A DNA stretch of 64,000 nt, taken from positions 97,501 to 161,500 of the forward strand of contig JAIBAN010000003.1 in the NCBI GenBank assembly GCA_019695185.1, read 5' to 3'. Origin of the DNA: Blastocatellia bacterium (lineage in GTDB: Bacteria; Acidobacteriota; Blastocatellia; Chloracidobacteriales; Chloracidobacteriaceae). The position numbers and the translations under genes were made by a program. How positions within the stretch are numbered: position 1 is the stretch's first letter; each line of letters begins with the position of its first letter. Positions 44,918 to 53,561 of the stretch are shown one piece after another. The notes below the pieces were generated by a model. It did not search any database. It was given only the letters and a program-made list of their open reading frames with translations, and was not told where the DNA came from.

Positions 44918-47167
44918 ATGCCGCGTCCAGGGAACCAAACTTCCGCCGACCCATTGATGGACCGTGCACTCCCGTCGAATCTCGATGCCGAGCGGAGCGT
45001 GCTGGCATCCATCCTGATTGACAACAGCCTTTGCCATCAGGCCATTGAACTCCTCAAACCCGACGAATTCTATCGTGAAAGCCACCGCCGGATTTATGAC
45101 CGGATGCGCGATTTGTCCGGCAGGGGGATGCCAATTGACATTGTCACGCTCAGTTCCGAACTGACCCGCGCCGGTGAACTGGAACAGGTCGGCGGTCCGG
45201 CGTTTCTGGCCAGTCTGCTTGATACCGGGGTTCCCCTTTCCAACCTCGAAGCCCACGCCAAACTGATTAAGGAACAAGCCATGCTGCGGCGGATGATTCT
45301 GGTCTGCCGCAAAGGAATGGAAACCTGCTTCGAACAGGAAGACGACCCCGAAACCATCATTGACCGGATTGAAAAAGACATCTTTGAAATCGGCGAGGAA
45401 CGCATCCGGACCGGCTTCACCCCGGTTTCCGAAATTGCCCATCACCAGTTGCAACGCATCGAAGAAGCCGCCGGACGGCCCGAAATGCTGACGGGGCTGT
45501 CAACCGGATTCGCCGACCTCGACCGCATGACCAATGGCCTGCAACCATCTGATTTGATTATTGTTGCAGCCAGACCCTCGATGGGGAAGTGTCTCGCCTT
45601 TGATTCCGAAATTGTGCTGGCCGATGGCAGTGTTGAAACCATTGAGACACTTTGCCAGCGACAGCAAGCACATTTATTGACACTTAATTCGGCTTACAAA
45701 CTGGAATGGGCACAACCAAGTGTTTTTGTGAATGATGGAGTCAAACCGGTCTTTCGGGTGACAACCCGCCTGGGGCGAACAATTGAAACGACGGCCACGC
45801 ACCCTTTCCTGACGATGAAAGGTTGGAAACCATTGCTGGAGCTGGCAACTGGTGACCAGATTGCCGTTCCACGCCTGCTTCCGGTTTTTGGAAATGAAAC
45901 CTATTCCCCCACAGTTATTTCCGAATTTGCAACCGAGGCTTGGAAAAAAACCGATATTTCATTTGTCCCGGCTGTCTTCAAACTGACCCGCCCCTGCCTT
46001 GCCTGGTTTATCAACCAACTCTTTACTCAAACAAACCAGATTCAACAGAGCCACAAAAAAACTTCGTTTGAGTTCGTAACTCCAACTGAGCGGTTGGCAC
46101 GTCAAACCCAGCACCTTCTGCTTCGGTTTGGAATTCTGACAACACTTACGCCAATAGCCGCCAGTTCGGAATTCTTATATTGGAAGATTTGCCCCACAAA
46201 TACAGAAGCTCTGCTTTTGTTACAGGAAGAAATTGGAATTGAAGCTGGTTGGCTGGCTCAAATGGCTGCTGCTGGTAGTGGTCATAAGGGAGTTTCGGGA
46301 AACAAGTTCCCCCAAGCAACTTCCCCCTACCCCAACAAGTTGGCCGATAAAGGTGTGAATGAAACCGATTTATACTGGGATGAAATTGTTTCGGTTGAAT
46401 CCCTTGGACCCAAACAGGTTTATGATTTGACCATTCCGGAAACACATAATTTTGTTGCCAATGACATTTGTGTCCACAACACTTCGTTTTGCTTGAATAT
46501 CGCCGAAAATGTTTCAACCCTGGACGGAAAAAGCGTTGGAGTATTTTCGCTTGAAATGTCCAAGGAATCCCTGGTCACGCGCCTGCTCTGTTCGCAGGGA
46601 CGGGTTGACGCCCAGCGGATGCGCGGCGGTTTTTTGAACAAGGACGAGTGGAACAGTCTGGCGGCTGCCCTTGAAACCCTGGCGCAGTCCCGGATTTTTA
46701 TTGACGACACGCCGGGCATTACCGTGATGGAAATGCGGGCCAAAGCCCGGCGGCTGAAAGCCCAATACGGACTGGATTTGCTGATTGTGGACTATTTACA
46801 GCTCATCAGCGGCAAAGGGCGGGCGGAAAACCGGCAAACCGAAGTGTCGCAAATTTCACGCGATTTGAAGGCATTGGCCAAAGAACTGCACGTTCCCGTA
46901 ATTGCCCTTTCGCAGTTGAGCCGCGCCTCGGAATCCCGCAGTGACCACCGTCCCATGTTGTCAGATTTGAGAGAATCCGGTTCAATTGAGCAAGACGCCG
47001 ACGTCGTGGGCTTTATCTACCGGGAAGAAATGTACGGTCAAACCGACGAAAACAATGGTGTCGCAGAGCTGATTATCGCCAAACAGCGTAACGGCCCGAC
47101 CGGCGTGGTTCCCCTCGCCTTTATCAAAGCCTTTACCCGGTTTGAAAACATGTGGCGGGAAGGCTGA
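44918..47167 (+). CDS. dnaB: Replicative DNA helicase DnaB containing an intein
   Basis: The 749-residue precursor should splice to a 452-residue helicase, the normal DnaB length. The N-terminal domain (LPSNLDAERSVLASILID) binds primase and partners. The RecA-like motor has its P-loop ARPSMGK-T split by the intein. The rest is intact, with GVFSLEMSKESLVTRLL, LLIVDYLQLISG, ALSQLSR and DLRESGSIEQDAD. It unwinds DNA at the fork as a hexamer. Because the intein interrupts the Walker A Lys-Thr, the precursor cannot hydrolyse ATP until splicing occurs. Confidence 0.95.
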   Translation: MPRPGNQTSADPLMDRALPSNLDAERSVLASILIDNSLCHQAIELLKPDEFYRESHRRIYDRMRDLSGRGMPIDIVTLSSELTRAGELEQVGGPAFLASLLDTGVPLSNLEAHAKLIKEQAMLRRMILVCRKGMETCFEQEDDPETIIDRIEKDIFEIGEERIRTGFTPVSEIAHHQLQRIEEAAGRPEMLTGLSTGFADLDRMTNGLQPSDLIIVAARPSMGKCLAFDSEIVLADGSVETIETLCQRQQAHLLTLNSAYKLEWAQPSVFVNDGVKPVFRVTTRLGRTIETTATHPFLTMKGWKPLLELATGDQIAVPRLLPVFGNETYSPTVISEFATEAWKKTDISFVPAVFKLTRPCLAWFINQLFTQTNQIQQSHKKTSFEFVTPTERLARQTQHLLLRFGILTTLTPIAASSEFLYWKICPTNTEALLLLQEEIGIEAGWLAQMAAAGSGHKGVSGNKFPQATSPYPNKLADKGVNETDLYWDEIVSVESLGPKQVYDLTIPETHNFVANDICVHNTSFCLNIAENVSTLDGKSVGVFSLEMSKESLVTRLLCSQGRVDAQRMRGGFLNKDEWNSLAAALETLAQSRIFIDDTPGITVMEMRAKARRLKAQYGLDLLIVDYLQLISGKGRAENRQTEVSQISRDLKALAKELHVPVIALSQLSRASESRSDHRPMLSDLRESGSIEQDADVVGFIYREEMYGQTDENNGVAELIIAKQRNGPTGVVPLAFIKAFTRFENMWREG
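45590..46480 (+). mobile_element. DnaB intein at the Walker A lysine-threonine junction (297 aa)
   Basis: The intein occupies precursor residues 225-521. It begins with Cys1 (CLAFDSEIVLADGS), has block B TATHPFLTMKGWKPL, and ends DLTIPETHNFVANDICVHN before Thr+1 of TSFCLN. This gives the catalytic Cys1, the penultimate His and the final Asn needed for splicing. It is larger than a mini-intein. The middle (LTRPCLAWFINQLFTQTN, then TPTERLARQTQHLLLRFGI) resembles the second LAGLIDADG half of a homing endonuclease, without its acidic catalytic residue. The DNA is visibly more AT-rich than the flanking dnaB sequence, which suggests horizontal origin. Confidence 0.93.
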
Positions 47168-47180
47168 CAGGGAATTGAGC

Positions 47181-47636
47181 ATGGGCGGAAATCGAATGTT
47201 GCACGGAACTCAAGCTCTTCTCATTCGTGAGGCGAATGAATCCGATGTGGCGGCGCTGGTGGCATTGACGGCGGAACTTGGCTACGAAACCAACCCGGAC
47301 GATGTACGAAAACGACTGGCGGAAATGGTTGCTGCCGGAGACCGGGTTGTGCTGGCGGAATGTGCAGAATTTGTGGCGGGATATGTCACGATTCATCAAA
47401 CCCGGTTCCTGCATTGTCCGCCGACGGGGAGGGTTTCCGCCCTGGTCGTCACCGAGGTCGCCCGCAGCCTCGGTGTTGGGGCGCGGCTGGTGGTGGCCGC
47501 CGAACAGATTGCCCGCGCCTGGGGCTGCCATCGAATGGAGGTTACCAGCAACCTCAAACGGGACCGGGCGCACGCTTTTTACGAGCGTTTGGGGTATAGT
47601 CAGAGTTCAAAACGGTTCGTGAAAAATCTCGACTGA
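47181..47636 (+). CDS. GNAT-family N-acetyltransferase
   Basis: The 151-residue product has the GNAT order: an N-terminal REANESDVAALVALTAELGY helix, the GYVTIHQTRF strand, the acetyl-CoA loop VARSLGVGARLVVAAEQIA, and a C-terminal RAHAFYERLGY. The acceptor substrate is unknown. I start at the ATG at 47181, 13 nt after dnaB, with AGGGA upstream. A longer start at 47142 would overlap dnaB and adds no domain. Confidence 0.88.
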   Translation: MGGNRMLHGTQALLIREANESDVAALVALTAELGYETNPDDVRKRLAEMVAAGDRVVLAECAEFVAGYVTIHQTRFLHCPPTGRVSALVVTEVARSLGVGARLVVAAEQIARAWGCHRMEVTSNLKRDRAHAFYERLGYSQSSKRFVKNLD

Positions 47637-47660
47637 AGCAACTCATCAAGAATCAAAACA

Positions 47661-48437
47661 GTGTTGGCACATCATTTCCATTGCACCGGCACCAGAGCTG
47701 TTTGGCTCCTGGCCGTCTTCATTTGGTGGGCAGGAACCCAGCCCTCCCAGCTTTTTGCCCAAGATACAACCCGGCCAAGGTATGCCCGTCCGGGAACCAA
47801 GCGGATGGGGCTTTCCGGCAAAGAGGTGGCGGAGGCCCGGAAAAACCTGGCCGGACAGGGGTATTGGCTGACCGCACAAGGCGGAATGGACGAGTCCTTC
47901 CGGCACGCCCTGATGACGTTTCAGCGAGTCGCAGGCCGTCCCATCACCGGACGCCTGACCTGGGATGAAGCGGTGGCAATCGGGACCGCCCAACCGCCTG
48001 TGGCATTGGAAAAAGGTCCGGCGCATATTGAAGTGGACTTGGGCCGCCAAGTGTTGTTTTATGTCAACGAACAGGGAACGGTTGAAAAAATTCTGCCTGT
48101 TTCAAGCGGCAACCAGGCGGAATATTCTTTGGGAAACGAAGCGCGCTACGCGGTCACGCCAACCGGGTCCTTTACCATTTCACAAAAGTTTCCCGGCTGG
48201 ACCAAAAGCCCGCTGGGAATGATGTATTACCCGAATTTTTTTCTGGGCGGCATTGCCATCCACGGAAGCCCGTCGGTGCCACCCAAACCTGCCAGCCACG
48301 GCTGCATCCGAATTCCGCTTTTTGCCGCCAAAGAATTCAGTCAAATGATACCTCTCGGAACGAAGGTGCTGGTGTATGACCATTCTTCCAAACCAAACAC
48401 GGCCGAGCCCGACAGTCTCAAAACCACTTCGAACTAA
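47661..48437 (+). CDS. L,D-transpeptidase (YkuD) with peptidoglycan-binding domain
   Basis: A GTG start gives a signal segment (RAVWLLAVFIWWAGT to LFAQ) for export. An N-terminal peptidoglycan-binding helical domain follows (LSGKEVAEARKNLAGQGYWL, FQRVAGRPITGRLTWDEA). The C-terminal YkuD domain has His201 in AIHGS and the catalytic SHGCIR with Cys215. Enzymes of this fold form 3-3 peptidoglycan cross-links or attach proteins to the wall in the periplasm. The next gene, an M15 carboxypeptidase, overlaps by 62 bp, pointing to a shared cell-wall role. Confidence 0.93.
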   Translation: MLAHHFHCTGTRAVWLLAVFIWWAGTQPSQLFAQDTTRPRYARPGTKRMGLSGKEVAEARKNLAGQGYWLTAQGGMDESFRHALMTFQRVAGRPITGRLTWDEAVAIGTAQPPVALEKGPAHIEVDLGRQVLFYVNEQGTVEKILPVSSGNQAEYSLGNEARYAVTPTGSFTISQKFPGWTKSPLGMMYYPNFFLGGIAIHGSPSVPPKPASHGCIRIPLFAAKEFSQMIPLGTKVLVYDHSSKPNTAEPDSLKTTSN

Positions 48438-49290
48438 CCCAGGCCCCCGGACCCTGTTGCTTGCGCTTGGCTTGGCGCTGCTGGCCACAATGCCAACTGT
48501 TTCCGGCATCCGGCCCATGGGAACCATCGCCAAAATCCCTCCTTCCAAAGCGGCAGAATCCAATAAAACCCTGGTTGCTTCGCTCAAATGGACCTTTGGC
48601 AGCAAAGAACAAACCGGCTGGAAAGTGTACGTTCCGCTCATGCAGCGGATGCTCAAAACCCAGGCGGACCCTGAAACTGTGGAGTTTGTCCAGGCAGTGA
48701 GCCGCTGGCAAAACCAGCAGGGGATTCCGCCCACCGGAATTCTGGATGAAACCACGCTCATGGAAATGGTCAAAACCTGGCAGGGTGAACGTCCGGTGAA
48801 AAATCCGACTGAGGCCATGCCAGATGCACTTGTCTCAATTGACCGGGCGGCGCTCTATGACATTACCCGCGAGGCACAATTGTGTTTTGTCGAACGGGAA
48901 ACCTACATGGCCTATCAGGACATGGTTGCGGCGGCGCTCAAAGACCCGTCCTTGGGCCTCAAAAAAAATTCCACCGGTGGGCTGGCTGCCGATGAACCCT
49001 TCCTTAAAATCATTTCCGCCTTCCGTTCGCAAGCCTATCAGGACCAATTGCGCCGCCAGTCACCCGATGTCGGACGGGCCGGTCTGGCCAAAGTCAGCCC
49101 GCATTTGACAGGACAGGCGCTCGACATCTACGTTGGCGGCGAACCGGTCACCACCAAAGACGAGAATCGCCTGCTGCAAATTCAGACTCCGGTCTATCGG
49201 TGGCTGGTGCAACATGCGGCGGAATTTGGCTTCTATCCGTATTTTTACGAACCCTGGCATTGGGAATACCGGCGGAAGAATTCGCTTTGA
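48376..49290 (+). CDS. M15-family D,D/L,D-carboxypeptidase with peptidoglycan-binding domain
   Basis: The 304-residue protein has an N-terminal hydrophobic anchor or signal (TLLLALGLALLATMPTVSG, about 26-44). A peptidoglycan-binding motif follows (FVQAVSRWQNQQGIPPTGIL). The VanY/LdcB catalytic domain has the zinc site SPHLTGQALDI (His, Asp) and the second histidine in EPWHWEY. It should trim peptide stems of periplasmic peptidoglycan. The ATG lies 62 bp inside the L,D-transpeptidase gene. A shorter TTG start at the hydrophobic segment is possible. Confidence 0.9.
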   Translation: MTILPNQTRPSPTVSKPLRTNPGPRTLLLALGLALLATMPTVSGIRPMGTIAKIPPSKAAESNKTLVASLKWTFGSKEQTGWKVYVPLMQRMLKTQADPETVEFVQAVSRWQNQQGIPPTGILDETTLMEMVKTWQGERPVKNPTEAMPDALVSIDRAALYDITREAQLCFVERETYMAYQDMVAAALKDPSLGLKKNSTGGLAADEPFLKIISAFRSQAYQDQLRRQSPDVGRAGLAKVSPHLTGQALDIYVGGEPVTTKDENRLLQIQTPVYRWLVQHAAEFGFYPYFYEPWHWEYRRKNSL

Positions 49291-49295
49291 GTTCC

Positions 49296-49470
49296 GTTTG
49301 GAGTTCCGCCTTCAGGCGGCTGTTTGGAGTTCCGCCTTCAGGCGGCTTGTTGGTGAACTTTCAGGAATACTTCCGAAAATAATTCAAATGAAAAAAAGCA
49401 ACCTGAAGGTTACTTTTCCTACAGCCGCCTGAAGGCGGAACTCCAAACTGCCGCCTGAAGGCGGAACTCA
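49296..49470. repeat. Inverted pairs of the 26-bp palindromic unit
   Basis: Two copies of GGAGTTCCGCCTTCAGGCGG lie at about 49299-49345. Two copies in the opposite sense lie at about 49421-49470, across a 75-bp core. It is the same unit as at 15081-15262. It fills the gap before polA and leaves little room for a normal ribosome-binding site. Confidence 0.9.
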
Positions 49471-49487
49471 GAACTTTTCAAAAGTTT

Positions 49488-52166
49488 ATGGCCAAAAAAT
49501 TAATCATCATTGACGGCATGGCACATATCTACCGTGCCTTTTTTGCAGTGCGCGGACTATCCAACAGCGCCGGCATTCCGACCAACGCGGTTTTCGGGTT
49601 TACGACCATCATGCGCAAAGTGCTGGCGGACTACAAACCCGATTACATTGTGGTGGCAATGGATTCGAAAGAACCTTCTTTCCGGGTGGAAATTTATTCG
49701 GAATACAAAGCCAACCGCGAAGTGATGCCCGAAGACCTGCAAACCCAGATTCCCTATATTTTTAAGGTTTGCGAGGCGCTCCGGATTGCCACCGTGCGGG
49801 TGCCCGGCTTCGAGGCGGACGACTTGATTGGCACACTTGCCCGCAAAGCCTCTGAACATGACATCGAAACCGTGATTGTGAGCAATGACAAGGACATGAC
49901 CCAACTCGTCACGGACCGGGTTTCGATTTTGCGGGTGGACAACAAAACCGGCAATCTGGTGTCTTGCAATGCCGCCGGTGTGGTCGAATGGATGGGCGTC
50001 GAGCCCCATCAGGTGACGGATGTGCTTTCGCTGGTGGGAGACAGCTCAGACAATGTTCCCGGCGCTCCGGGCATCGGCGAGAAAGGTGCGCCGCAAATCA
50101 TCAAACAGTTTGGGTCGCTTGCAGCCGCGCTCGAACGCCATGCAGAAGTCACCCGCAAAGCCTACCGGGAATCGCTGCGGGACCATAAAGAACAGATTTT
50201 ACGGGCTAAAACGCTGGTGACCATTCATCAGGACGCTCCGGTCGAATTGGACCTCGACGCCTTTTCCGTCAAGCCGCCCGACGTTCCGGCGGCTTATGCG
50301 CTGTTTGCCGAACTCGAATTCAAAGGCTTGATGCGTGAGTTTTCCGCCGGTGCAGCCGCTTCCCAAACCAAGGTTGTGACCCCGACCGCCCAGGTGGAAC
50401 GTCATTACCGCCGGGTGACGATGGTTGAGGATGCCCGCCGGTTTTTGGAAAACCTCTACAGCCACGACAGCTTTTCCTTTCACGCCGAGGTGCGCGACGG
50501 CGGTTTTACCGGCTGTTCGTTTTCGCTGGGGCCGGGACAGGCCGTCAAATTTGAAAAATCCCTTTTTGACCATCATCCGGAACTGCGTGACACCGTGCGC
50601 GAAGTTTTGGAAAACGGATTGGTTTCAAAACACGTCCATGATGCCAAACAGCAACTGTATGCCTTGAACCAGCCGCTTCATGCGCGGACCGGTGCAACCG
50701 ATTTGTTTGGCGAAGTTCCGGTGGAACTGCCTTTGGGCGAAACACTTTCGTTCGAAGGGCTGGTGGATGACATGATGCTGGCCGGATATTTGCTCGATTC
50801 GAACAGCAAACCGGAGGAATATACCCTGGCCGGACTCGGAAAAACCTATCTGGGGCTGGGTGAAACGGCGATTGCGGAAAGTGACCCGGCTGATTTGACA
50901 GCCCGGTTGGTGCGGACGCTCCGTCCCCGGCTGGAAGCCGATGAACTGACCGAAGTTTATGAAACCATGGAATTGCCGCTGGTTCCGGTGCTTTATGCAA
51001 TGGAATGCGCTGGGGTCAAAATTGACCCGCAACCACTGACCGAACTCGAAACCGAAATCCGCCGCGAACTGGAACGGCTGACCGGCATCATCCATACCGA
51101 AGCCGGACAGGAATTCAACATCAATTCCCCGCAGCAGGTGGCCGAAATCTTTGAAAAGCTGAATTACAATGTTTCCCGCAAAACCGCGACCGGCAAGATT
51201 TCGACCAGTGCCGAAGTGCTTGAGGAGCTGGCGGAAACCTATGAACTGCCGCGCCTGATACTGGAATTCCGCGAATATGAAAAACTGCTGAACACCTACG
51301 TGACGGTGTTGCCGCGCATGGTCAATCCGGCAACCCACCGCTTGCATACCACTTTCAACCAGACCGGTACTGCCACGGGACGGGTTTCCTCGATTAAACC
51401 GAATTTGCAGAATATTCCGGTCCGGACCGAATTCGGACGCCGGACCCGCCGGGCCTTCACGGTCGAGCCGGGCAATGTGCTGATTGCGGCTGACTATTCG
51501 CAAATCGAACTGCGTCTGTTGGCGCACATCACGGGCGATGCGGTCATGACCGAAGCCTTTCGGCACAACGAAGACATCCACACCCAAACCGCCAAACGGG
51601 TGTTTGGCGCAGAAACGCCCGAACAACTCAAAGAAGCCCGGCGATTGGCCAAAGCAACCAATTTTGGCATTGCCTACGGGGTCGGCGCGTTTGGACTGGC
51701 GCGCAACGTCGGCATCAGCCGCAAGGAAGCCAAACAGGCGATTGAAAATTATTTTGCGACCTATCCGGGCATCAAACGCTACATGGAGGAAACGCCCCAA
51801 AAGGGCCGGGAAACCGGCTATGTGCGAACCATCTTTGGCCGCTTGCGACGCTTCCCGGATTTGAACAACCGGAATTTTACCGTCCGCTCGCGCGCCGAAC
51901 GCGAAGCCATCAACGCCCCGATTCAGGGGGCCGCCTCTGATTTAATGAAACTGGCCATGATTCGCATTTTTGAACGGCTGGCTCAAGAAGGGCTCAAAAC
52001 CCGAATGCTGCTTCAGGTTCACGATGAAATTCTGTTCGAAGCCCCGCAGGAGGAATGCGGCCAGGTTTGCGCCTTCGTGAAGGAAATCATGGAATCGGTC
52101 GCCGAGCTTTCCATCCCGTTAATTGCCGAAGTCCATTCCGGCACCAACTGGCTGGATGCCAAGTAA
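49488..52166 (+). CDS. polA: DNA polymerase I
   Basis: The 892-residue repair and Okazaki-fragment polymerase has three parts. The 5'-3' exonuclease, about 1-290, shows IIDGMAHIYRAFFA, GFEADDLIGTLA, NDKDMTQLV and GDSSDNVPGAPGIGEKGA. A proofreading-like domain, about 310-480, follows. The family A polymerase has LHTTFNQTGTATGRVSS, ADYSQIELRLLAHI, RRLAKATNFGIAYG and LQVHDEILFE. In the middle domain the usual FDTET motif reads FSFHAEV, with Asp replaced by His, and the NxKYD motif is degenerate (HDAKQQL). Proofreading is probably lost, as in Taq PolA. Confidence 0.95.
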   Translation: MAKKLIIIDGMAHIYRAFFAVRGLSNSAGIPTNAVFGFTTIMRKVLADYKPDYIVVAMDSKEPSFRVEIYSEYKANREVMPEDLQTQIPYIFKVCEALRIATVRVPGFEADDLIGTLARKASEHDIETVIVSNDKDMTQLVTDRVSILRVDNKTGNLVSCNAAGVVEWMGVEPHQVTDVLSLVGDSSDNVPGAPGIGEKGAPQIIKQFGSLAAALERHAEVTRKAYRESLRDHKEQILRAKTLVTIHQDAPVELDLDAFSVKPPDVPAAYALFAELEFKGLMREFSAGAAASQTKVVTPTAQVERHYRRVTMVEDARRFLENLYSHDSFSFHAEVRDGGFTGCSFSLGPGQAVKFEKSLFDHHPELRDTVREVLENGLVSKHVHDAKQQLYALNQPLHARTGATDLFGEVPVELPLGETLSFEGLVDDMMLAGYLLDSNSKPEEYTLAGLGKTYLGLGETAIAESDPADLTARLVRTLRPRLEADELTEVYETMELPLVPVLYAMECAGVKIDPQPLTELETEIRRELERLTGIIHTEAGQEFNINSPQQVAEIFEKLNYNVSRKTATGKISTSAEVLEELAETYELPRLILEFREYEKLLNTYVTVLPRMVNPATHRLHTTFNQTGTATGRVSSIKPNLQNIPVRTEFGRRTRRAFTVEPGNVLIAADYSQIELRLLAHITGDAVMTEAFRHNEDIHTQTAKRVFGAETPEQLKEARRLAKATNFGIAYGVGAFGLARNVGISRKEAKQAIENYFATYPGIKRYMEETPQKGRETGYVRTIFGRLRRFPDLNNRNFTVRSRAEREAINAPIQGAASDLMKLAMIRIFERLAQEGLKTRMLLQVHDEILFEAPQEECGQVCAFVKEIMESVAELSIPLIAEVHSGTNWLDAK

Positions 52167-52208
52167 TCAGGGGGCAGGGGGCAGTTTTTTTTGAATTGAG
52201 AATTCTTT

Positions 52209-52250
52209 TAACTCTCAAGACTCTCAAGACTCTCAAGACTCCCAAGACTT
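52209..52250 (+). repeat. Single-arm GACTCTCAA/GACTCCCAA array
   Basis: About four nonamers, mostly the ACTCTCAAG variant, lie between the convergent polA and pfkA genes. A short GAATTGAGAATTC remnant of another family lies at 52193-52205. Confidence 0.8.
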
Positions 52251-52266
52251 GAAAGGCTCATGAACG

Positions 52267-53316
52267 CTACCCAAAAAAGACCTGAGCGGCCCGATACAGT
52301 TCTTCGTCAAGGGGTTTGACGCCTGAAATGGCTTCGGCCAAGGGAACTGAAACCATTTTGGTGCCACGGATGGCAGCCATTTTGCCAAACTCGCCGTCCA
52401 GAATCATATCCACGGCTTTAATTCCCAACCGCGTGGCCAGAATCCGGTCAAAGGCGGTGGGAGTGCCGCCGCGCTGAATGTAGCCCAGAATGGAAACCCG
52501 TGTTGCAATCCCGGTTTTTTCTTCGATTTTGCGGCCCAAAATCTCGCCGATACCACCCATGCGGGTATGTTGGTAGACGGTTTTTTCTTCCTCTTCGGTG
52601 AGAAACCATTCATCTGAATGAGGATGGGCATCCTCAGCCACCACAATAATCGAAAAGAAGCGGCCCATTTTCTTGCGTTGATTGATGATTTCGCAGATTT
52701 TGGAGAGCCGGAACGGATGCTCCGGAACGAGGACAATATCAGCCCCTCCGGCAATCCCGGCAGCAGCGGCAATCCAACCGGCATGCCGGCCCATGACTTC
52801 GACCACCATGACCCGGTCATGCGATTCGGCAGTGCTATGGAGCCGGTCCAGGGCCTCTGCCGCAATCGAAACCGCTGTATCAAAGCCAAACGTGTAGTCC
52901 GTTCCACGCAAATCGTTGTCAATGGTTTTGGGGACCCCAACCAGAGGAAACCCATTGCGCCAGACATCCAGCGAGGCTGAAAGCGTTCCTTCGCCCCCCA
53001 CGACAATGATGGCGTCGAGGCCGAATTTTTCCCAGTTATGCCGGATGCGTTCAAATTTGGGGTCTTTTTCCAATGGATTGATGCGGGAAGTGCCAATAAT
53101 CGTGCCGCCGCGCGGCAAAATTCCCGAAATCGAATAACGGGTCAGCGGCTCGATTTTTCCTTCGATTAACCCGCGCCAGCCGTGATGGATTCCCAGGACC
53201 CGGATTCGGTCGTGCATGGCCCGGCGCACAACCGCCCGTAAAACAGCATTCAATCCTGGAGCATCACCGCCTCCGGTCAAAACACCAATGGTTCGGATTT
53301 CTGATGGCGAGTTCAA
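52267..53316 (-). CDS. pfkA: 6-phosphofructokinase
   Basis: The 349-residue glycolytic enzyme phosphorylates fructose 6-phosphate. Visible are LTGGGDAPGLNAVLR, GGEGTLSASL, GVPKTIDND with the catalytic Asp, VVEVMGRHAGWIA, and ILGYIQRGGTPTAFDR. At the positions equivalent to E. coli 104 and 124 it has Gly and Lys. Gly104 favours ATP as donor, whereas PPi enzymes carry Asp there. It starts at MNSPSEIRTIGVLTGG. Its promoter overlaps that of the divergent tsaB gene. Confidence 0.94.
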   Translation of the reverse strand: MNSPSEIRTIGVLTGGGDAPGLNAVLRAVVRRAMHDRIRVLGIHHGWRGLIEGKIEPLTRYSISGILPRGGTIIGTSRINPLEKDPKFERIRHNWEKFGLDAIIVVGGEGTLSASLDVWRNGFPLVGVPKTIDNDLRGTDYTFGFDTAVSIAAEALDRLHSTAESHDRVMVVEVMGRHAGWIAAAAGIAGGADIVLVPEHPFRLSKICEIINQRKKMGRFFSIIVVAEDAHPHSDEWFLTEEEEKTVYQHTRMGGIGEILGRKIEEKTGIATRVSILGYIQRGGTPTAFDRILATRLGIKAVDMILDGEFGKMAAIRGTKMVSVPLAEAISGVKPLDEELYRAAQVFFG

Positions 53317-53469
53317 ATGGCTGCACCTTTGAAGAGGAAGGGACTATCCGGTGAATAGTGAGTGCCGAATGGTAAATGCTGAAATCATTTAGGTTGTTCC
53401 TATTTTCCATTTTCCGGTTCACCACTTACCGCCTTCTGAGATATTTACAATCACGATATAAGGCAGGAT

Positions 53470-53498
53470 TTGGCACGATTCCTAAATCACTATATAGT
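53470..53498 (+). promoter_or_regulatory. Sigma-70 promoter of tsaB
   Basis: The -35 is TTGGCA (53470-53475, five of six) and the -10 is TATAGT (53493-53498, five of six), with a 17-bp spacer. The start is near 53505, about 57 nt before the tsaB ATG. The -10 is shared with an opposing promoter. Confidence 0.65.
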
Positions 53499-53517
53499 TG
53501 CACCTGAACACTGTCAA
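53489..53517 (-). promoter_or_regulatory. Sigma-70 promoter of pfkA
   Basis: On the minus strand the -35 is a perfect TTGACA (53512-53517) and the -10 is TATAGT (53489-53494), 17 bp apart. The palindrome ACTATATAGT (53489-53498) supplies the -10 for both directions, so polymerase cannot occupy both promoters at once. Confidence 0.65.
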
Positions 53518-53561
53518 TTTTGACACCTGGACAGAAATTTTCCCTGATTCTTTTCATTTTC

